Assembly (NCBI GenBank): GCA_034770075.1
Contig: JAVJAP010000042.1
Span: forward strand, 186,001 to 250,000
Length of the DNA: 64,000 bases
From: Aralia elata
Lineage: Eukaryota; Streptophyta; Magnoliopsida; Apiales; Araliaceae
Direction: 5' to 3'
Part shown: piece by piece, positions 46,236-55,859 of the stretch
How the letters are laid out: each line of letters starts with the position of its first letter
Position numbering within the stretch: the stretch's first letter is position 1
Position numbers and translations under genes: made by a program
Notes under the pieces: generated by a model
The model's input: only the letters and a program-made list of their open reading frames with translations
Told to the model about the DNA's origin: nothing
The model's database searches: none

Positions 46236-46460
46236 CATGTTTATGAAATGATAAATGAAATGAACAGGATAAAGAATAGACACTCGATGCATGAATGACA
46301 GTGTGTAAGAATGACAGTGCATACATGATGCCTCACACATATAGCTTATGATGCAACATAAGATGCAATGCATGCAAGACATTCGTAAGAGTGTCAATGT
46401 ATCAACCCCTTGACCGTGTTCGTTAGTCTTTGGGTTCACTCCTTCAATCTATCGTCTCGT

Positions 46461-47195
46461 TCGGGGCCGGGTATCGTCGCCGGTCACCCATCGCGTAACC
46501 CCCGGTTATCGTCGCCGGTTGGTTATCTTGTCGGAGCCGGTTATCGTCGCCGGACATCCATCTCGTGATCGCCGGTTATCGTCGCCGGTCGATCGTCATG
46601 TCGGGGCCGGGTATCGTCGCCGGTCACCCATCTCGTAACCTCCGGTTATCGTCGCCGGTCGGTTATCTTGTCGGAGCCGGTTATCGTCGCCGGTCATCCA
46701 TCTCGTGATCGCCGGTTATCGTCGCCGGTCGATCGTCATGTCGGGGCCGGGTATCGTCGCCGGTCACCCATCTCGTAACCCCCGATTATCGTCGCCGGTT
46801 GGTTATCTGTCGGAGCCGGTTATCGTCGCCGGACATCCATCTCGTGATCGCCGGTTATCGTCGCCGGTCGATCGTCATGTCGGGGCCGGGTATCGTCGCC
46901 GGTCACCCATCTCGTAACCCCCGGTTATCGTCGCCGGTTGGTTATCTGTCGGAGCCGGTTATCGTCGCCGGACATCCATCTCGTGATCGCCGGTTATCGT
47001 CGCCGGTCGATCGTCATGTCGGGGCCGGGTATCGTCGCCGGTCGCCCATCTCGTAACCCCCGGTTATCGTCGCCGGTTGGTTATCTGTCGGAGCCGGTTA
47101 TCGTCGCCGGACATCCATTTCGTGATCGCCGGTTATCGTCGCCGGTCGATCGTCATGTCGGGGCCGGGTATCGTCGCCGGTCACCCATCTCGTAA
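46461..47195. repeat. 139/140-bp tandem array with four ~35-bp subunits
   Basis: Units start at 46461, 46601, 46741, 46880, 47019 and 47158 (spacings 140, 140, 139, 139, 139): five full copies and a partial one. Each contains four subunits beginning with variants of ccggttatcgtcgccgg followed by a distinct spacer (cgatcgtcatgtcgggg; cacccatctcgtaaccc; ttggttatctgtcggag; acatccatctcgtgatcg). It lies in the element's 3' untranslated region. The in-frame ORFs are Arg/Ser/Pro repeats created by the array, not genes. Confidence 0.95.
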
Positions 47196-47255
47196 ACTTT
47201 TCACTTCAACACGTCAAATGGCTGCAAGGGAACAAGGTGGGACCCACCAAGGCCA

Positions 47256-47297
47256 GCCGCAGATGGATCTGCGGCCAGCCGCAGATACATCTGCGGC
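47256..47297. repeat. Two GCCGCAGAT-NN-ATCTGCGGC palindromes in the 3' UTR
   Basis: 47256-47275 (centre GG) and 47278-47297 (centre AC). Same arms as the LTR palindromes at 45901 and 61492, with different central dinucleotides. Confidence 0.9.
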
Positions 47298-47460
47298 CAT
47301 GATCGGGCCTTAAAACCAACGCGGCTCCTCCAGATCTGTCACTTTCAACTTGTAATCCAAAGAGATTCTCTCGATTTTTCTTGTTCGCGAGGGCTTTTTT
47401 GTCGATTTTTTCAACTTTCCTGCAAAAACTGTTCCGGTAGGATCGATCTACGCGCTACAG

Positions 47461-47953
47461 GTAACACTTTGACCGGTCACTTTTATATTTCGTCAAGGTT
47501 TTGCTATACATTTGACTATTTGCTTGTTTAGATTTAAAATGTATGCTTTACAATGCTATGTAATGTACCATCATATATACATGCTATGTATCAACTATGT
47601 GAGTCCTATTTTATGTTCATGAGGCGGTCCCACATATTGTTATTCCTTTTCTGCAATAAAAACATGCATTACATGATGTAATTACACATATGAATGCAAT
47701 TTAAATCTGTTTGAGGCTTTGGTTGATGGAAAACACGTTTGGCTTATGCCTGGGATGTTCAATTTACAAACGGAACTCTGCCGTGTTTTTTTTTTTTTGT
47801 TTTTTTTTTTTTTTTTTTTGTTTTTTTTTGTTTTTTTTTTTTTTTTTCGTGCATCATGTTGCATTAATCATATGATGAGGCTAGAAATTTAGAATGTTCA
47901 TTACATAAATTTTAAAAGGAAACTTACCTTCTTTCTCGCCCATTCTATTCCAG
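47461..47953 (+). other. Possible 5'-UTR intron of the antisense plant-mobile-domain gene
   Basis: Donor ctacag|gtaaca at 47461 and acceptor tctattccag|ct ending at 47953, two bases before the ATG. It contains a near-homopolymer T tract (47789-47847) and a possible TATA (tatata, 47574). Inference from splice-site appearance only. Confidence 0.35.
47789..47847. repeat. Interrupted poly(T) tract
   Basis: About 58 bp of T with G interruptions every 9-22 bases. Length likely polymorphic. Confidence 0.9.
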
Positions 47954-48261
47954 CTATGGATCGTGATGCGCCCAGTAGCTCCTCCGCCTCTCGGACTTCG
48001 GGTGTTCGCCGTCGTAGGGCTGCACCCACTCCTGTTCCTCCTCGGACCCGTCAGGCTCGTCGTTTGACGGAGGCTGTTATTCGTCCTGGTCATCCGGACG
48101 TTGAGGAGGCTGTTCCTCCGGAGGTCGCGGCAGAGGGGCCATCCTCCAGCACACCGGCTCCATCTACTCATCAGGCTCCTTCTGGCGCCTCTGTGCAGAT
48201 ACCCGATCTTTTGGGTCGGGATCTCAGTCGTCACCCCTCAGCATCTCTCGTGGCTAACGAG

Positions 48262-48344
48262 GTATATTTCAGCTCTATTCTGATTTCACTCTCAATTTCT
48301 CCATTCTCCTTTTATACGGATTGACCCCTTGGTGATTGCCCCAG
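48262..48344 (+). other. Predicted intron 1 of the antisense gene
   Basis: ACGAG|GTATATTTC ... TTGCCCCAG|GTACCC; 83 bp, T-rich, contains a stop in the continuing frame (tga at 48323). Removal keeps phase 0. Confidence 0.7.
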
Positions 48345-49001
48345 GTACCCGAGTTTACCCAGCCGAGGGGTAACTGGTTCAACATCTACTCCCTTTACGC
48401 GGCCCTGCACAGTGATTATCGGGCGATGGTGGACTCTTGGGGCTTTCGACATTTCTTCACTATCATCCCCCGCTAGTGCCCCTGGGGTTACATGAGGGCT
48501 TTATCCGAGCGGTGGTTCCACCAGACGCAGTCTCTTCATCTCCTCGACTGCGAGGTCGTGCTGACCCCATGGGACTGGAGGTACATTACTGGCATTGAGT
48601 TTACCGGGTCCCGCGTCCCCTTGGATCTTGATATCACTCCTGTGGAGGTTCGAGCTTTGCTGGGCTTCGCTGCTGAGGACCGGGTCTTTAAGGCCCGCAG
48701 TATCCGATCTGGTGCCTTGGCTGTTGATGCAGTCGGGGGTCTCTATGCGATGCCCATTCCAGCGGATCAGGGTACCCGCGACATTCTACTCCGCCGCTTG
48801 TTCCTGACGATCATGAGGGGTTGTTTCCTAGGGAACAACTCCTCCACCATTCATTTCAGTGTCGTGGGAGCGGTTAGAGACGTGGATCGCATCAGTGACT
48901 ATGACTGGGGGTCCTTCACCTTTGCCTATTTCCTCCACGGCATGCGCCTACGCTCGGAGGGACAGACCGATGCCTGGCTCGGTTTCTACCACTTTCTGCT
49001 G

Positions 49002-49099
49002 GTGAGTCCCTTCCTCCTCTCTATTACTGTATTTCTTTTTCTTTTCATCCTTTTCTGTATTTGATAGTGACTCATGCCTTGCCTTGTTCCTATTCACAG
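49002..49099 (+). other. Predicted intron 2 of the antisense gene
   Basis: CTGCTG|GTGAGTCCC ... TATTCACAG|TTCTGG; 98 bp and T-rich, with a canonical donor. It joins exon 2 to the conserved FWAYERL motif in phase 0. Confidence 0.8.
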
Positions 49100-50141
49100 T
49101 TCTGGGCTTACGAGCGGCTGCCATGTCTGAGGCCTATCACTACTCTGGGCCCGGACACTTATCCTCGGGGTCGGCGATGGCATCACAGTACTCTGGAGGA
49201 GGTCCCCGTGTCGGGCAGCTTTGCACATTGTCGTATTCAGCTGGAGTTGATCACGGCTGCCGACGTCGCCTGGATTCCCTACCTCTCCGAGCATCTGACT
49301 GTGGGGTTTGCTGACGGGCATCCTTCCGGCCCGGAGTTCGAGCTTTCCACCCGTCGCCTCACTTTGCAGAGTGTTGGAGGCTGGGTGATGTATCTGGGAG
49401 AGCGCGCATTCAGATGCGTCACTGGGGAGATCCGCATCCCGCACTCCCTTTCTTTCACTACTTTCTGGCCGCTGGATTCTCAGCCCTCGGAGATCATGCT
49501 CGCCGGGGAGGATGGTCGGATGCTTTCCACAGGTCCCACTACGAGTGATGCATTCCGTACATGGTGGGTGCCCCGTACCATCGGTCCTCAGACTCGGGCC
49601 ACTTTCTTTCTTGGAGATATGGTTCCAGGCTCGGTGACGATGACCGATTGGGCTGCCTGTGTTCGGACTCCTACCCACGCTGAGCAGATCACCGCATTGA
49701 CCCGCCAGGTAGATCAGTTGTCGCTGTTTATTCGGGGGTTGGGCCGGGCCCCGGAGGAGGCTTACACCTACGATCCAGACGGTGCAGGTTATGATGCAGG
49801 CCCGAGTTCATCTGATGCCACAGCGCATCCCTACATCCCTGACATGAACTTTGGTCCTCCGAGCTCGACGACTCCAGGGGATCAGTTCGAGGATCCTGCT
49901 TTCATAGATGATACTGATTTTATTTAGACCAGGATAGGATAGGGCCTTTTGTATCGTCACCTGCTTAGATTTCTTTTTCATTTATGCACTATGTACTGAA
50001 CTCATTTATTTATTTATGCACAGTTTTCTTTTTCATTTTATGGAATTCACCTGTTTTATTATTAACTGTATGATGCATGCTCTTTTATTTATGGATAGAG
50101 AATGACCCCTGTACAGTCTTTTTGATACTATCTTCCCACAG

Positions 50142-51707
50142 ATGTCGTCCTCGGATGCCGTGGTTCGTTTGGATTCCATTCCTCCCACAGGGTTGGTTGG
50201 CAGCCTCCTCCGTTGGTTGGACAGTTTACTGCCGGCAGACAGGATTATCGCAGATGGTCTTTTGGGACATTCTTGGTCCTTACTGACCTTTCAGGTGCCA
50301 GCGGGCTTTGTGGATGGTCTTCTGAGCTATTGGGACCCTGCCCGTCAGGTGTTTAGGTTAGGGATAGTAGAGCTGACCCCCACCCTTGAGGAGTATGCTC
50401 GCTTCACCGGCTTGCCGTTGGATGGTCCCTGTGCTAGGGTTACCGTTGGTTCCATGCGCCGTCAATTCTTGACTTTCACCGGTTTGCGGAGGGCTGTCTT
50501 GTTACCGGTAATCACATCAGACCATATGGTTCCTCTTCAATTCTTGATTGACCGATTTGGCTCACCTGGCAGTTTCCGTCTTTTCCTCGGTGATTTTTCC
50601 GTGTCCGAGGAGCGCTGGGATGCCTTGAGAGTGGACGTTCTGATGGCCTGTGTCATCTCAGCTTTGTATTTGCCCGCAGGATTCGACCATTTGGACATGC
50701 GGATTGTTGCGGCCGTCAGGGCCCTTCAGGAGGATCACACCATTCTCCCCATGATATTGGCGGATACCTACATGTCGGCCACATATTGCCAGTCCTTCCG
50801 AGGGAGATTCTTCAGAGGGAGCTCGACCTTATTGTACATGTGGCTCATGAGTCATCTTAGTCCCATCGGCCATTTCCGCCGCCGAGGGTTTTGCTTCAGT
50901 CACAACATAGCCGCGCAGTTTTCGTTTCGTCCCGTGAGCTGTACGGATGCGGCCTCCTGGACAGCATTTCTGTCGGTCATCGAGGATCCCTTTCATCTCC
51001 TGGTTTATTCGGGTTATTGCTCCTTTATGAGCTTCTTGACTCATGTGCCTGACATGGATTTCATTCCCATTGCTGGGTTAAGGGGCGTGACGACCTATCA
51101 TCCCCTGGCGGTTATGGGGCAGTTTGATCAGACACAGGATTTACACCCCTTCGCGGGTGCAGCCGCATACCGATTCCTTATATCATCCTGTACAGAGAGG
51201 AATCTATTGCAGGTATACGAGCTTTGGGATCGCAGGATCCTTGCCGAATATAGTGCGAGCTGTCCCATCCAGACATTTGCCCACGTACAGTGGTTGCGTG
51301 GAGACCTGGATTCGGCTAGTTTGAGTCGGACTGGGGCTTTTGATGACTCTGGAGTGATTTTCACGGAAGATACCACAGACCATTCCATCTCAGCCAACTC
51401 TGCCCCGAGTCGGGTCGCTGAGGATTCCCGACTCCGCCTGGCCCTGATTACTACTGAAGCCGAGAGGGATGCCGCCCTTGCCGAGAGGGATGAGGCCATT
51501 CGGGCTAGAGATGCTGCCATTGCTGATAGAGAGGCCATTATATTTCAGACCAGGGCAGTGGTAGATGTTCATTTTGGGACTGTCAGCCGAGCTACTGCTT
51601 TACTGGATCGTATTGATATGATGGGGCAGCAGATTGCAGGAGATGCTGATGCTTCAGATCTATCCACCACCCTGTCCATCCTGCTTCGGCTAGTTTCAGA
51701 TTTGTAG
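50142..51707 (+). CDS. Antisense DUF7745-type ORF of Tat-B
   Basis: 521 codons, uninterrupted. ATG at 50142 is directly preceded by a splice-acceptor-like tatcttcccacag, so translation may start just after a splice junction. The N-terminal 350 residues resemble DUF7745 (FRLGIVELTPTLEEYARFTG; ERWDALRVDVLMACVISALY); the C-terminus from ~415 is a predicted Ala/Glu/Arg coiled coil (EAERDAALAERDEAIRARDA). It shares the logic of a plant mobile domain but is a separate gene from the one at 47956. Located between the antisense gene and the pol stop, convergent with pol. Conserved with the Tat-A copy over the full length. No catalytic residues can be assigned. Confidence 0.85.
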   Translation: MSSSDAVVRLDSIPPTGLVGSLLRWLDSLLPADRIIADGLLGHSWSLLTFQVPAGFVDGLLSYWDPARQVFRLGIVELTPTLEEYARFTGLPLDGPCARVTVGSMRRQFLTFTGLRRAVLLPVITSDHMVPLQFLIDRFGSPGSFRLFLGDFSVSEERWDALRVDVLMACVISALYLPAGFDHLDMRIVAAVRALQEDHTILPMILADTYMSATYCQSFRGRFFRGSSTLLYMWLMSHLSPIGHFRRRGFCFSHNIAAQFSFRPVSCTDAASWTAFLSVIEDPFHLLVYSGYCSFMSFLTHVPDMDFIPIAGLRGVTTYHPLAVMGQFDQTQDLHPFAGAAAYRFLISSCTERNLLQVYELWDRRILAEYSASCPIQTFAHVQWLRGDLDSASLSRTGAFDDSGVIFTEDTTDHSISANSAPSRVAEDSRLRLALITTEAERDAALAERDEAIRARDAAIADREAIIFQTRAVVDVHFGTVSRATALLDRIDMMGQQIAGDADASDLSTTLSILLRLVSDL

Positions 51708-52216
51708 ATTATTTTATTTCCTGCATAGACTATGTTGGTTTCATCAGTTATTGAAAGGGAAATCTTGTAATAAAACGACTTATATATATAGACATGCATT
51801 TAAATTTAGTCATTTTCCCCTTTTGTCGTATCATTGCCATCCATTGGGTCATCATTTTATCCAATTGACCATGATTTTGACATCTCGCCTTCTTTCTTTT
51901 CTCAAGACTTGATGGAGATTTGACAGAGATTGCCGCACACCTTTTGAGTTCGTCAGATTGAATCTCAGATTTTGGATAACTGTTTGGTTGGATCAGGGTA
52001 TGTATTCTGGGATGAAACTGGTTAGGCAGTTGGTTTCGGGAAGGGTTTTTTAGGGTGTAGGAAGGTTTTATCTGGCTATCGAAAATTGGTTTTGGTTAGG
52101 GAAAGGATTATTTTTCAAAGGATCGGACCGCGCCATGATGGCTGCCTACGTACCCCCACAAGTTGGGAGATCAGGTCCTACGTAGTTCGCTATCAGGGGA
52201 AAAAGGAACTGATGAT
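51708..52216. other. Noncoding block between convergent ORF and pol (Tat-B)
   Basis: Aligns with 3902-4413 of Tat-A. aataaaac at 51769 may end the plus-strand transcript. The tacgta block at 52126-52192 is the best-conserved part. No ORF. Confidence 0.6.
52126..52192. promoter_or_regulatory. Conserved block with two TACGTA palindromes (Tat-B)
   Basis: gaccgcgccatgatggctgc, then tacgtaccccc, and ctacgtagttcgct about 40 bp on; almost unchanged versus 4318-4386. Confidence 0.45.
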
Positions 52217-55200
52217 TTAAGCGTAGAACCGCTTCACCGAGTCAGAATTGAGGGGTTGTGGAAATACCTCACCATCCATTTCTTGCAATATGAGGGCCCC
52301 TCCGGATAGTACTTTCTTGATCACAAATGGCCCTTCCCAGTTCGGGGCAAACTTCCCCTTGGCCTCGTCTTGACAAGGCATGACTCTTTTCAACACCAAA
52401 TCGTTTTCCTTGAACTTCCGAAGTCTTATCTTTTTATCGTACGATCGAGAGATCCTCTGTTGATATAGCTGACCATGCCAAATGGCAGCCACTCTCCTTT
52501 CATCAATCAGGGCCAATTGGTCATATCGACTTTGCATCCAATCCTCTTCGCTTATCTGAGCGTCGATCACTATTCTGAGGGACGCCATCTCAACCTCGAC
52601 TGGTAGAACAGCCTCCATTCCATTCACCAAAGCGTAAGGGGTTGCCCCTGTAGAAGTACGCGTTGATGTTCGGTATGCCAGCAAGGTGAGGGGTAACAGA
52701 TCTGGCCATCCCCGATGATTAGCAGACATTTTTGCCATGATCTTCTTGATGTTCTTATTGGCAGCCTCCACTGCCCCATTCATTTTGGGACGGTAAATGA
52801 CGGAATTGAGATGCTTAATCCTGAACTGGTCACACAGTTCCTTCATGAGGGCGTTGTTTAAATTCTTGGCATTGTCGGAGACCACAACCTCAGGTTGCCC
52901 ATATCGGCAAATGACATTATTCCTGATGAAGTTGACGATGACCTCCTGAGTTACTTTCGGGAAAGAAGCTGCCTCTACCCATTTGGTGAAATAATCGATC
53001 ATGACGAAAATGAATCGGTGCCCGTTGCTCGCTTTGGGCTCTATTGGTCCGATTACATCCATTCCCCACATTGAAAATGGCCATGGGGAGGTCATACAGT
53101 GCAGTTCATTAGGAGGTGTATGGATCACATTACCGTGCGCCTGGCATTGATAACACCGTTTGACATGATCATCGCAATCGGCCTTCAGCGTTAACCAATA
53201 ATGCCCTGTCCTCAAGATCTTTTTGGCCAACATCGGTCCACTCATGTGTGGCCCACACACCCCGCCATGGATCTCGTTCATAATCCTTTGGGATTGCGTT
53301 TCGTCTACACATTGCAACAATCCCAACCCGGCATCCCTTTTATAAAGTGAATCGCCACTCAGGTAAAACTTCATCGCCATCTTTTGAATTCTCATCCTCT
53401 CAGTCCGACTTGCCTGGTCGGGAAGGGATCTGTCTCTCAGATATTCCCTTATGTCGTGATACCAAGGTTGCCTCGTCAACACCTCCTCGTTTGATAACAC
53501 TGCCACATGTTCCTCATATGCCGGGGTATTCTGTACGGTGATCTCAATCTGTGGACTGTCCCTACTCCTGATCACGTGGATTAAGGAAGCCAGAGTCGCC
53601 AATGCATCGGCAAAGTCATTTCGTCCCCGAGGGATATGGCGGAAGGCAATATCTTCGAACTCTTGCATAAGCTGGATGACACAACGATGGTATGGAAGTA
53701 ACCGAAGCTCCTTAGTGTTGTATACCCCGATTGCTTGTCTGATTACCAATTCTGAATCCCCGAACACCGCAAGTCTTTTTACTCCCATGTCACGGGCCAA
53801 TCGGAGTCCCAAGATACACCCCTCGTATTCAGCGGTGTTGTTCGAATTGCAGAAACGAAGTTTAGTGGCCACGGGGTATTGTTCTCCGGTGATAGAGACT
53901 AGGACCGCTCCGGCTCCTGCCCCCTCGGCATTCATGGCACCATCAAAATACAGCTTCCAGAATTGTCCCTCGTCATCACATTTTTCGCGCGATACCCAAA
54001 ATATATCCTCGCCCGGGAGAGGAGTTTCTAACGGCTCCATCCCTCCTGCCGGGGCTTCTGCCAATTGATCTGCAATTCCCTGCCCTTTCATGGCCTTCTG
54101 GGTCACGTACACCATGTCAAACTGTTGTAAGATTAACTGCCATCTTGATAATCGACAATTCAGCATGGGCCTTTCGAAAATATATTTCAGGGGATCCATT
54201 CTTGATATCAGGTACGTTGTATGCCCATGGAGGTAGTGCTGTAATCTCCCTGCAGCCCAGGCCAGAGCACAACAGGTCTTCTCAATGGGAGTGTAATTCT
54301 GCTCACATTGGCTAAATCTTTTGCTGAGGTAATAGATGGCCTGTTCTTTACCCGCCTCATTTTTCTGTCCCAACATACATCCCATCGCGATGGCATTTAC
54401 CGATATATACATAAACAGAGGGATTCCATCCCTCGGGGGTACCAGCACTGGTGCCTCAGTCAATTGTTTTTTAATGGTCTGAAACGCCTTTTGACATTGC
54501 TCGTTCCATTCTTGGGACACCCCTTTTCTTAACAGTTTAAAAATCGGCTCACATGTAGTCGTCAAGTGGGATATAAAACGGCTGATAAAGTTTATCCTCC
54601 CGAGGAATCCTCTTATCTCCTTTTCTGTGTGAGGTGCCGGCATATCCACAATGGCCTTAATCTTTGCTGGGTCCAACTCAATGCCCCGATCACTAACCAG
54701 GAAACCCAAGAGCTTGCCCGATTGTACTCCGAAAGCGCACTTGGCTGGATTGAGCTTCAATTTATACTTTCTGAGCCGATCGAATAGCTTTTTGAGATGA
54801 ATTATATGATCGGATTCTACCCTCGATTTCACGATAATGTCATCCACATAGACCTCTATCTCCTTGTGCATCATATCATGGAACAAGGCCATCATGGCTC
54901 TCTGATAAGTAGCCCCTGCATTTGTGAGACCGAAAGCCAGTCGTCTATAGCAGAAAGTGCCCCAGGGGGTGATGAATGCGGTCTTTTCCCGGTCTTCTTC
55001 CGCCACCATTATCTGATGATACCCCGCGAAGCAATCCACAAAAGAATACATTTCGTACTGGGCTGTGTTATCTACCAGGATGTGTATGAAAGGCACCGGG
55101 AAGTTATCTTTGAGACTGGCCTTGTTTAGATCTCTGTAGTCTACACATACCCTCACCTTTCCTCCAGGCTTAGCTACTGGGACTACATTGGATAGCCATT

Positions 55201-55691
55201 CCGGGTAAGTAGATACCATAATGATTCCCGCCCTGAACTGCTTGATGATCTCCTCCTTCACCTTTAAACTCCACTCAGGTTTCAACTTCCTCAGTTTCTG
55301 CTTGACAGGCCTGAAACCCTCCTTGATGGGTAATCGGTGTACCACAATGTCGGTGGACAAGCCAATCATATCCTCATGAGACCAGGCGAAGACATCCTCA
55401 TATTGTTTTAGCAACTCAGTCATTTCGGCTTTCTGGCTGGGGGTAAGGTCCGTCCCTATCTTGAGTTCCTTTGGCTTGTCAGGGGTTCCAATATCAATGA
55501 TGATGGTTTGGTCTAAGTTGGGTTTGGGTTTATCCTCGACCCATCCCTTGATCTCGTCAGGTGCGTCGTCGTAATCTGTCTCATCTTGTTCAATGCCCAT
55601 TAAATCGAAATCCAGCTCAATGTCAAAATCATAATCATCATTCAAATTTGAAAGACCATCTGTTAGGCAAGGATTACTCAAATTGGTACAC
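52217..55691 (-). CDS. pol: pol of Tat-B: RT, RNase H, archaeal-type RNase H, integrase
   Basis: The frame is open from 55717 to the stop at 52217 (1166 codons if read from an ATG inside the intron; from 55691 if spliced). RT with YVDDIIVKS at ~290-298 and FVDCFAGYHQ; first RNase H ~430-545, where the usual catalytic Asp position reads YISVNA (degenerate, as expected for the tether of Tat elements); second, archaeal-type RNase H ~587-710 with Asp (YFDGAMN), Glu (AEYEG), Asp (FGDSELV) and Asp (DFADAL). Integrase: His/Cys zinc site ~824-858 (CYQCQ) and catalytic Asp (MDVIGPI), Asp (VSDNAKN), Glu (NGAVEAANKN). No chromodomain. All lineage-defining catalytic residues except RNase H1 are present; with gag repaired by readthrough, Pol could be active. 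Confidence 0.95.
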
Positions 55692-55859
55692 CTGACATGA
55701 AATAAAATACTTGTCATATATAAATCGATTTTTCACGATGAACGCATTTTCAAATAACAAGAAGAAACGACATAATGATGCAGAAATAAAACAACAACAA
55801 AAATAAACTTCTTCATTCCCCCATCATCTGGGGTCAATCACCCTGACGTCGAGCTTTAC
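55692..55859 (-). other. Predicted gag-pro/pol intron of Tat-B, 168 nt
   Basis: Minus strand: donor AAAAAAGG|GTAAAGCTC (first intron base 55859) and acceptor TATTTCATGTCAG|GTGTACC (last intron base 55692). The gag-pro stop TAA (55858-55856) lies inside the donor. After removal, GG plus G restores GGG and the next codon TGT (55690) is in the pol frame. The same sites are present in Tat-A. AT-rich interior; ATGAC about 25 nt before the acceptor could be the branch region. Confidence 0.75.

Larger units (their letters stand above)
47956..49927 (+). pseudogene. Antisense plant-mobile-domain gene in Tat-B, three coding exons
   Basis: Exons 47956-48261, 48345-49001 and 49100-49927, all in phase 0 (102, 219 and 276 codons), join across two GT-AG introns (48262-48344, 83 bp; 49002-49099, 98 bp). 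Exon 1: Ser/Pro/Arg-rich tail. Exon 2 (LHSDYRAMVDSWGFRHFF; VVLTPWDWRYITGIEF) and exon 3 start (FWAYERLPCLRP; STLEEVPVS) carry the pattern of the plant mobile domain (PF10536-like), found in both transposons and host proteins. Exon 3 ends with a disordered acidic tail. One in-frame TAG at 48474-48476 in exon 2 would truncate the protein, so I label it a pseudogene, although all other codons are intact. It runs opposite to gag-pol. Exact function unknown. Likely alternatives are a captured host gene or an old partner of the element. Confidence 0.75.

Noticed and set aside
46461..47195. CRISPR-like repeat-spacer pattern
   Set aside because: The spacers are themselves repeated every 139/140 bp, and the context is a plant retrotransposon; it is a higher-order tandem repeat.
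46705..47313. Series of 70-85 codon Arg-rich ORFs (MVICRSRLSSPDIHL...) as a repeat protein
   Set aside because: They are produced by the 139-bp tandem array in the noncoding 3' UTR; starts recur at the array period and no copy extends beyond it.
47789..47847. Poly(T) tract as the poly(A) tail of a processed insertion on the minus strand
   Set aside because: No target duplication around it, and G interruptions are regular; it fits better as a T-rich tract upstream of the splice acceptor at 47953.
55692..55717. ATG at 55717 as the true start of pol
   Set aside because: It lies inside the predicted intron, and no separate promoter is seen; the in-frame splice gives a better explanation. Kept only as an alternative.
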